NCBI GenBank assembly: GCA_017621735.1
Contig: JAGASM010000033.1
Coordinates: forward strand, 1-64,000
Direction: 5' to 3'
Length of the DNA stretch: 64,000 nucleotides
Source: Clostridia bacterium
GTDB taxonomy: Bacteria; Bacillota; Clostridia; Christensenellales; Borkfalkiaceae
The notes below the pieces were generated by a model. It was given only the letters and a program-made list of their open reading frames with translations, was not told the origin of the DNA and made no database searches. Positions 55,495 through 61,460 of the stretch are shown here, one piece after another; position 1 is the first letter of the stretch; each line of letters opens with the position of its first letter. A program made the position numbers and the translations under genes.

Positions 55495-55523
55495 ATCATA
55501 TGCAGGGAGGAGAATGATGCCAA
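55495..55523 (-). promoter_or_regulatory. Promoter of the 31-residue small ORF
   Basis: Minus-strand TTGGCA (55523-55518), 17-bp spacer, TATGAT (55500-55495). Confidence 0.6.
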
Positions 55524-55731
55524 CGGTTTAGATCGATTATTTTTATTTTTTCGCCGTGAATTGCATGCCGTGCCGTATGCTCGGCGGCGGATAAACGGAG
55601 GAAAAAGGCGCAAACTGCGGCGAAAAACAACGTGATTTGCTTATAAGGAAGCATTATAAGAGGGTTTTGTGTAGATTATGACAAAATTCGGAAAAAGATA
55701 AAAAATTTTTCAAAAAATTCGTTTCAAAGGT

Positions 55732-55760
55732 TTGACAATTGGTTTAGAAAGGGGTACAAT
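55732..55760 (+). promoter_or_regulatory. Promoter of the FMN-bind-like lipoprotein
   Basis: TTGACA 55732-55737, 17-bp spacer, TACAAT 55755-55760. Confidence 0.8.
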
Positions 55761-55801
55761 ATAGACAATCTTAAAAGTAATTTTGAAAGGAGATTAAAAA
55801 A

Positions 55802-56266
55802 ATGAAGAAGTTGTTTAAGGCTTTGGTTGTTGCAACGCTTGCTGCAATCTCTTGCATCGCTCTCGTAGCATGTGGCGCGAAGGAATATGAAGGTTCGTAC
55901 AACTATGCAAACCCTTATTCTGCTGAAGCACCTGACTACGGTGTAAAGGTTGTTGTAACGGTTAACGGCGACAAGATCGAAAAGGTTGCAATCGCAGAAA
56001 GCGATTGGACGCAATGCTCCGATACTTGGGAAGATAAGGCTACGTATCTTGATAACGAAGCTGCTTTCCTCAAGGCTTTCGAAGGCAAGACGGTTGCAGA
56101 AGTTAAGGCTTATACCGTAACGGTTGGTGAAGATGCAGAAAATACGTATACGTTGGGCGTTCCTCTTACGATTTCCGCAGAAGGTCTTGACGTTATCGAA
56201 GGCGCTACGCAATCCTGCGGCAGACTTATCCTTGCAGTTCAAAACGCTTTGAAAGACGTTAAATAA
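55802..56266 (+). CDS. FMN-bind-like lipoprotein, likely ApbE substrate
   Basis: 154 residues. Lipobox LVAC near residue 24. The mature part has VKVVVTVNGDKIEKVAIAESD and ends with LDVIEGATQSCGRLILAVQNAL, which matches the C-terminal segment of FMN-bind domains where ApbE attaches FMN to a Thr in a D-x-x-S-G-A-T-x-S/T motif. Here the motif is DVIEGATQS with Glu for Ser; the candidate Thr is T136. The following gene is apbE. It has a strong promoter and its own terminator, so it is probably abundant. Codons in this gene look more A/T-rich at third positions than in neighbours, as seen in highly expressed genes here. Confidence 0.7.
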   Translation: MKKLFKALVVATLAAISCIALVACGAKEYEGSYNYANPYSAEAPDYGVKVVVTVNGDKIEKVAIAESDWTQCSDTWEDKATYLDNEAAFLKAFEGKTVAEVKAYTVTVGEDAENTYTLGVPLTISAEGLDVIEGATQSCGRLILAVQNALKDVK

Positions 56267-56282
56267 TTGAATGCAAAATAAA

Positions 56283-56313
56283 AAGGATTTGGGAGTTTCC
56301 CAAGTCCTTTTTT
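56283..56313 (+). terminator. Terminator after the FMN-bind-like gene
   Basis: A 12-bp stem with one T-G pair (56283-56294 with 56298-56309) and a T run. Confidence 0.8.
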
Positions 56314-56363
56314 CTTGTTTTTTTTTTGCGAATGTGGTATGATAGGGCGGTAGAGGAAAACGT

Positions 56364-57596
56364 ATGAAAAAGTCAATCGGAAAAACAATCGTTTCCGCAA
56401 TTTGCGCGTTGCCCGTTTTGTTTGGGACGGCATGTGCGGACGAGCCAACGCTTTTGGGATACACGAGTTTTGCATACTTTAACACACAGGCGACGTGGGC
56501 GTTTCTCTCCGAAGAAGAGGAGGCTTCGCAAGCAAACGTCGACCTTTGGGGGAGCATTTGCGAACGCCTTTCCCAAATTGAAGAAAGTCTTTCTACGGGG
56601 AATGAAGAAAGTTCCATTTCCCGCTTTAATGCTGCAAACGCGGGGGATAAGGTAGAAATTGATTTCACCGCGTACACGGTACTGTCGGAGGCAAAGCGCA
56701 TTTACGAAAAGACGGACGGCGCATATAACCCCGCGGTGGGGCTTCTCGTCGATTTGTGGGGATTTACCCCCCGTTTTACCGATCCGTTTTCGGACGCGCC
56801 CGATATGCCGTACGATCGGGATAATTACACGACGACGCTTCCCGCGCAAGACTATATCGACAATTTCCGCGCGCTTTCCGATTTCTCTTCCGTCCTTTTG
56901 GAAGAGGAAGGGGGAAAATACTACGCGACAAAGCCTTCTTCCGCTGTTTGGGAAAGAACGGACGAAGAGGGGAACGTCGTAGAAACGTACACCATGCAAG
57001 TGAACCTCGGCGGGATCGGTAAGGGGTATGCCGTCGACGAAGTGCATGCAATCATGCGAGAAGCGGGGCAACAATACGGATATTTCAACCTCGGCGGGAG
57101 CAGTATTTCCGTGTTACAAAATTATTTTTCGGAAGAAAACGAAAAGGGGTTGCGTCCTCAAAGCGTGGGAATGAACAATCCGAGAAAGGACGTATTTTCC
57201 GCGCCGACGTACGCGTCCGTGCTTGTCGCCGACAGTTGCCTTTCTACGAGCGGCGATAACGAATTGTATTATCCGTTCGGCGAACAGCGTTTTTGCCATA
57301 TCATCAATCCGCACACGGGGTATCCCGTTAACGGCGATCCGCAAAATCCTACGGGAAGCGGAATTATTACGGCGTCGGTTTCGGGACTTTCCGCGTCGGA
57401 AGGGGATGCGACGACGACGGCGCTCATGGTCATGGGCAAAGAAGGGGCGCTTGCATATATCGAAGAATATCTTTCGGACAAGGGCGTTACCTTTGTTTAT
57501 TACGACGGGGTAGAAAAAACCTACACCGTATACACAAATTTAAGCGAAAATATCCTCACACTCAACGTTGAGGGAATGGCAAGGGTGCAAATTTAA
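56364..57596 (+). CDS. apbE: FAD:protein FMN transferase ApbE
   Basis: 410-residue lipoprotein (lipobox FGTAC near residue 25) of the ApbE family, which moves FMN from FAD to a Thr or Ser of extracytoplasmic proteins. Seen: SSISRFNA near 92, GAYNPAVGLLVDLWGF near 121, LGGIGKGYAVD near 217, GYFNLGGSS and the metal site region HIINPHTGYPV...GDATTTALMVMG. The likely client is the FMN-bind-like lipoprotein upstream. Its stop overlaps the next ATG (TAATG). Confidence 0.93.
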   Translation: MKKSIGKTIVSAICALPVLFGTACADEPTLLGYTSFAYFNTQATWAFLSEEEEASQANVDLWGSICERLSQIEESLSTGNEESSISRFNAANAGDKVEIDFTAYTVLSEAKRIYEKTDGAYNPAVGLLVDLWGFTPRFTDPFSDAPDMPYDRDNYTTTLPAQDYIDNFRALSDFSSVLLEEEGGKYYATKPSSAVWERTDEEGNVVETYTMQVNLGGIGKGYAVDEVHAIMREAGQQYGYFNLGGSSISVLQNYFSEENEKGLRPQSVGMNNPRKDVFSAPTYASVLVADSCLSTSGDNELYYPFGEQRFCHIINPHTGYPVNGDPQNPTGSGIITASVSGLSASEGDATTTALMVMGKEGALAYIEEYLSDKGVTFVYYDGVEKTYTVYTNLSENILTLNVEGMARVQI

Positions 57597-58081
57597 TGTC
57601 GTATCAACGGGTAGAACAAGTAAAAAAACGCCCGCCGTTTGCGCTGTGGGATCTCCTCATTTACGGAATTTTGGCGGTTGCCGTCGTCCTGCTGTTCGTC
57701 GTGTTTGTGTTCACGGCGGACAAGAGCGCGATTGAAGGGGTTCAAATTCTTTTTCAAGACGAGGTGGCGTATACCTATTCGTTTGAAGAGGGTGGAACGG
57801 CGGCGCAAGGGTACGAATCTCGCTTTGCGCTTACGGAAGAGAACGGGAAGATCGTCCTGATCGCCTATGCCGACGACACGCGCGAACACTTTAACCGCAT
57901 TGAAATTGACGAAACGGAAAAAAGCGTAAAAGTTACGGACAGCAACTGTAGCCGCCACCGCGACTGCGTGTTTATGGATGAAATTAAAACGAAAAGCGGG
58001 GTTATCATTTGCGTTCCGCACGCAATGAAGGTCGTTCCGTTAGACGGAAAGCAAGATTTCAGCAATCCCACGGTTGGATAA
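57596..58081 (+). CDS. NusG domain II-type membrane protein
   Basis: 161 residues: a cytoplasmic start, one membrane helix near 22-43, and an extracytoplasmic domain ending VTDSNCSRHRDCVF..IKTKSGVIICVPHAMKVVPL. The C-x-x-H-x-x-C and C-x-P-H pattern is that of NusG-II-like proteins found beside Rnf, ApbE and FMN-bind genes. It is translationally coupled to apbE, which supports a role in extracytoplasmic flavin or redox chemistry. The last 14 codons are duplicated 132 bp downstream. Confidence 0.8.
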   Translation: MSYQRVEQVKKRPPFALWDLLIYGILAVAVVLLFVVFVFTADKSAIEGVQILFQDEVAYTYSFEEGGTAAQGYESRFALTEENGKIVLIAYADDTREHFNRIEIDETEKSVKVTDSNCSRHRDCVFMDEIKTKSGVIICVPHAMKVVPLDGKQDFSNPTVG

Positions 58082-58213
58082 TTGAGCGCTACGTATTTTA
58101 CAATGACAAAAATTATAGCAACGCTGTCGGATAAAAAAGTGGGAAGGGGCTTTCAATCCCTCGACAGCGCCTTAGACGGAAAGCAAGATTTCAGCAACCC
58201 CACGGTTGGATAA
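58040..58213 (+). repeat. 42-bp direct repeat of the NusG-II gene end, flanking a hairpin
   Basis: Copies at 58040-58081 (the end of the gene including its stop) and 58172-58213 differ at one base. Between them GCTGTCG (about 58121) and CGACAGC (about 58162) form an inverted repeat with an inner GGGA/TCCC. No ORF uses the second copy. Confidence 0.85.
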
Positions 58214-58247
58214 AAAGCGGAAGACTATAAAAAATTTATGAAGATCA

Positions 58248-58287
58248 AAAACCCGCCCGCCTCGCATATGCGAGGCGGGCGGGTTTT
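58248..58287. terminator. Bidirectional terminator
   Basis: An 18-bp stem (58248-58265 with 58270-58287) starting AAAACCCG and ending GGGTTTT. It can serve the flavinylation unit on the plus strand and degV on the minus strand. Confidence 0.85.
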
Positions 58288-58290
58288 ATC

Positions 58291-59172
58291 TTAAAGATCT
58301 GTTTTGGGTTTTCCGACAAAGTATACGCTCAACATTTTCGGTCCGCAAGACGCGCCCATGGCGCAGTTCAAAAGACCGATATGGACGTTAACGTCGGGCA
58401 GTTTTTCAAGGAGAAGGGATTTTACCGTTTCCGCTTCATCCAAGCAGTCGGCGTGGGAGATAAACACGTCTTTTACCTCTTCTCCCGTGTAAGCGTCAAC
58501 CGAGAGTTCTACGATTCGGCGAAGGGAATTTGCGCGTCCTTTCGTCTTTTCGGTAGAAACGTTTTCTCCTTTTAAGTTAGATAAAATAATCGGTTTTACG
58601 TTTAACAGGGTGCCGAACATCGCTTTTCCCGCGGAAATGCGCCCTGCGCGCTTTAAGTATTTGAGTTCGTCTACGGTGGCAACTTGGTTGACTTTCACTT
58701 TCAACGCTTCTACTTTTTCCGCGACTTCTTCAATCGGCATTCCGCCTTTTCTCAAATCGCTTGCATACATGCAAAGAAGACCTTCGCCGAAACTGCACGT
58801 TTTTGAGTCAATGCAAAAAATTTTGGCGTCGGGGTACTGTTGTAAAATTTCGTTGCGTGCGACGGTGCTTGCGTTGATGGAGGAGGAAAGTGCGGAAGAG
58901 CAAGAAATATACATCACGTCGCAGCCGTTTTTCACGTATTCTTCAAACCGCGTCAAAAAGTCGTGCGCGGTTACTTGCGAGGTGTAAATGCGCGTGTCCA
59001 TACGCAATAAGTCGTAATATTCTTTTGCGGACATCGTTTCCCAGTCGAGGCTCGCGGGGAAGGTCTTTTCTTCGTAGTAAACGTACATAGGAAGATATTC
59101 GATCTCATATTGATCACGGTATTCTTTGGTTAGTTCGCTGCAAGAGTCGGTTACAATGACAAAATTTCTCAT
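58291..59172 (-). CDS. DegV family fatty acid-binding protein
   Basis: 293 residues, cytoplasmic. The DegV fold is marked by FVIVTDSCSELT at the start, TSQVTAHDFLTRFEEY near 81, SCSSALSSSINAS near 102, and GAMFGTLLNVKPIILS near 203. Family members bind a fatty acid, and FakB paralogues present it to a kinase; which role applies here is unclear. It lies 31 bp downstream of the citrate synthase gene and is probably cotranscribed. Confidence 0.92.
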   Translation of the reverse strand: MRNFVIVTDSCSELTKEYRDQYEIEYLPMYVYYEEKTFPASLDWETMSAKEYYDLLRMDTRIYTSQVTAHDFLTRFEEYVKNGCDVMYISCSSALSSSINASTVARNEILQQYPDAKIFCIDSKTCSFGEGLLCMYASDLRKGGMPIEEVAEKVEALKVKVNQVATVDELKYLKRAGRISAGKAMFGTLLNVKPIILSNLKGENVSTEKTKGRANSLRRIVELSVDAYTGEEVKDVFISHADCLDEAETVKSLLLEKLPDVNVHIGLLNCAMGASCGPKMLSVYFVGKPKTDL

Positions 59173-59203
59173 AATATTCTCCTTGTTTTTTTGTTATGAT
59201 GGG

Positions 59204-60571
59204 TTATTTGCGGTCGGATATTTTTTCGTAGGCGACCGTTTGTTTTACGTTGATATATGCGGGGCGGATAATTTTTCCCGCATTTTGTAATTCTTCGATG
59301 CGGTGCGCGCTCCAACCTGCAATCCGCGCGATTGCAAAAATCGGCGTGTAGATCTCATGCGGCAAATTGAGCATCTTATAAACAAGTCCCGAGTAAAAAT
59401 CGACGTTTACGCTTACGCCTTTGTACATCTTTCTCTTTTCGGCAATGAGTTGCGGTGCGAGGTCGGCGACCGTTTCGTATAATTCAAATTCTTCTTCCAT
59501 TCCTTTTTCACGGGAAAGAAGTTTTGCCGATTGATGCAAGATGTCCGCGCGCGGGTCGGATTTAGAATATACGGCATGGCCGATTCCGTAAACGAGTCCC
59601 GCTTGATCGAAAGCCTGTTTGTCGAGCAGTTTGACGAGGTAGTCTTTGATTTGTCCTTTGTCTTTTACGTTGACGGACGCTTTCATGTCGTCAAACATTT
59701 CTACAACTTTTACGTTTGCGCCGCCGTGCCGAGGGCCTTTTAACGAGCCGAGCGCTGCGGAGATCGCCGCGTAGGTATCCGTTCCCGAAGAGGTTACCAC
59801 GTGGGTGGTAAAGGAGGAATTGTTTCCTCCGCCGTGCTCCGCATGCAAGACGAGCGCCAAGTCTAAAACTTTTGCTTCCAAAGGGGTGAATTCCCCGTGT
59901 TCTCTCAATACGTAAAGTAAGTTTTCCGCCGTGTCGTATTCCGATTTCGGATAGTGAATGAACAAACTCTTATCGTTATGATAATGTTGATAAGATTGAT
60001 ATCCGTAAGCGGAAAGTAAGGGGAATTGCGCAATCAGTTGTAACGACTGCCTTAAAACGTTTTCTATGGAAATATCGTCCGGATTTTCGTCATAAGCATA
60101 AAGCGCAAGGACGCTGCGGGAAAGAATATTCATCATATTTTTCCCCGGCGCTTTCAAAATCATGTCCCGCACGAAGGAGGGCGGGAGGGAGCGGTATTCC
60201 GAAAGTACCGCTTTGAAATCGGCAAGTTCTTGGCGGGTGGGAAGTTTGGAAAAGAGCAAGAGGAAAATCGATTCTTCAAATCCGTGTCTGTCCTCGGATA
60301 AAAAACCTTGGGTAATATCTTTAATATTGACGCCGCGGTAATACAGTTCGCCTTCACAGGGGATTTCATTTCCGTTTGCGTCCGTATTTTTTGCCTTAAT
60401 GTTCGAAACTTCCGTAAGCCCTGCAACAACGCCTTTGCCGTTTAGATCCCTTAAACCGCGCTTTACGTCGTGTTCGACGTACATATCGGCGTGAATTGCA
60501 TTGCTTTCGTTGGATAATTTTGCTAACTTTCGTATGTAGGGGGTAATTTCAGAATAGTTTTTTTCATTCAT
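59204..60571 (-). CDS. gltA: Citrate synthase
   Basis: 455-residue enzyme that condenses acetyl-CoA and oxaloacetate. Catalytic residues are seen as His in LHAEHGGGNNSSF near residue 252, His in GIGHAVYSKSDPRA near 320, and Asp in VNVDFYSGLVY near 388. The N-terminal extension with LYYRGVNIKDIT is common in clostridial citrate synthases. A 2-methylcitrate synthase role cannot be excluded. It has a GGAG ribosome site and is followed by degV. Confidence 0.92.
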   Translation of the reverse strand: MNEKNYSEITPYIRKLAKLSNESNAIHADMYVEHDVKRGLRDLNGKGVVAGLTEVSNIKAKNTDANGNEIPCEGELYYRGVNIKDITQGFLSEDRHGFEESIFLLLFSKLPTRQELADFKAVLSEYRSLPPSFVRDMILKAPGKNMMNILSRSVLALYAYDENPDDISIENVLRQSLQLIAQFPLLSAYGYQSYQHYHNDKSLFIHYPKSEYDTAENLLYVLREHGEFTPLEAKVLDLALVLHAEHGGGNNSSFTTHVVTSSGTDTYAAISAALGSLKGPRHGGANVKVVEMFDDMKASVNVKDKGQIKDYLVKLLDKQAFDQAGLVYGIGHAVYSKSDPRADILHQSAKLLSREKGMEEEFELYETVADLAPQLIAEKRKMYKGVSVNVDFYSGLVYKMLNLPHEIYTPIFAIARIAGWSAHRIEELQNAGKIIRPAYINVKQTVAYEKISDRK

Positions 60572-60633
60572 ATCATAACTCCTGCATGTTTGTTTCGCTT
60601 TGGACGCGGTTGCCCAAGCAAGTGTTTCAAAAT

Positions 60634-60668
60634 AAAAAAATCGACAAGTTGTAAAAACTCGTCGACTT
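60634..60668 (-). terminator. Terminator of tRNA-Arg
   Basis: On the minus strand GTCGACgAGTT pairs with AACTtGTCGAT, followed by seven T residues. Confidence 0.75.
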
Positions 60669-60670
60669 TT

Positions 60671-60747
<77 letters not shown>

Positions 60748-60765
60748 GCTATCAAATGCTTACTT

Positions 60766-60794
60766 ATTATAGCCGTTTCAAAATAATTTGTCAA
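60766..60794 (-). promoter_or_regulatory. Consensus promoter of tRNA-Arg
   Basis: Minus-strand TTGACA (60794-60789), 17-bp spacer, TATAAT (60771-60766), with transcription expected shortly before the tRNA 5' end. Confidence 0.85.
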
Positions 60795-61048
60795 CGAATT
60801 TTAGGCGGAAAAAACAAATATCAACACAAAATTTATAATTGTGGAAAAACCCGAACAAACTTTTGTCGAATAAAGGGCTAATTTTGTCGAATTGTACATT
60901 GTTCCTATGACATTGTTTACAAAATGTTGACAACTTTATCAAACTTTTTCGCGTCGTCGGTTTTTGTGCACAATCGGAAGGGGGGATTGTTGACAACGTT
61001 GATAACTTGTCCACACGGAATTTTTCTTATGATTTTCCATTGAAACGG
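60795..61048. other. AT-rich non-coding stretch with short repeats
   Basis: No gene seen. GTTGACAAC occurs at 60926-60934 and 60989-60997, and TTTTGTCGAAT-like words twice near 60860-60890. There is a perfect palindrome TTGTGCACAA (60964-60973), a DnaA-box match TTTTCCACA on the minus strand (60848-60840) and a near match TTGTCCACA (61007-61015). Function unknown. Confidence 0.35.
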
Positions 61049-61077
61049 TTGTAAAACGACACGTTTGGTGGTATAAT
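61049..61077 (+). promoter_or_regulatory. Promoter of the DUF1858 gene
   Basis: TTGTAA 61049-61054, 17-bp spacer, TATAAT 61072-61077. Confidence 0.75.
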
Positions 61078-61102
61078 AAAGAAAAACAAAAGGAGTATCA
61101 TC

Positions 61103-61306
61103 ATGGCAAAGAAAATTACGGCGGACACGCTGATTGTAGAATGTTTGGAACTCAACCCTAACGCGGCGGAAATTCTCCTTTCCACGGGAATGCACTGCCT
61201 CGGTTGTGCAATGGCGCACGGCGAAACGATTGCGCAAGCGGTTTCCGCGCACGGCGTTGACCTCGACGCGCTTCTTGCAAAGTTGAACGAAGGAATCGAA
61301 GGTTAA
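61103..61306 (+). CDS. DUF1858 domain protein
   Basis: A 67-residue soluble protein with the DUF1858 pattern: an N-terminal TLIVECLELNPNAAEILLSTGMHCLGCAMAHGETIAQAVSAHGVD, with a C-x-x-C pair near residues 31-34. Such proteins are common in anaerobes and are thought to be redox-related, but function is unproven. AAAGGAG precedes the ATG; it has its own promoter and terminator. Confidence 0.88.
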   Translation: MAKKITADTLIVECLELNPNAAEILLSTGMHCLGCAMAHGETIAQAVSAHGVDLDALLAKLNEGIEG

Positions 61307-61325
61307 AGCGATTGATAAAGAAAAT

Positions 61326-61361
61326 AATGCAGCGTAGAAAAATCTATGCTGCATTTTTTTT
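61326..61361 (+). terminator. Terminator of the DUF1858 gene
   Basis: AATGCAGCGTAGA pairs with TCTATGCTGCATT (one G-T) around AAAA, followed by a T run. Confidence 0.85.
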
Positions 61362-61416
61362 ATCGCAACGATGCCGCAAGAAACGCCTGCGCGCTTTGGT
61401 TAAGGGATCGATGTAA

Positions 61417-61446
61417 AAAAAAGAGCGGCAAATTTGCCGCTCTTTT
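61417..61446 (-). terminator. Terminator of the PFOR gene
   Basis: A palindromic stem AAAGAGCGGCAAA with TTTGCCGCTCTTT; A and T runs on both sides make it usable in both directions. Confidence 0.8.
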
Positions 61447-61460
61447 TGTGCGTTTGGAAA

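Larger units (their letters stand above)
55277..55801. other. 525-bp divergent intergenic region
   Basis: It holds, from left to right: a 14-bp palindrome, the SipW operon promoter on the minus strand, a 31-codon minus-strand ORF with its own promoter, and the plus-strand promoter of the FMN-bind-like lipoprotein. Between about 55530 and 55700 I see no gene or clear signal. Confidence 0.6.

Noticed and set aside
60795..61048. Chromosomal replication origin
   Set aside because: Only one or two DnaA-like boxes, and no dnaA, dnaN or related origin genes nearby.
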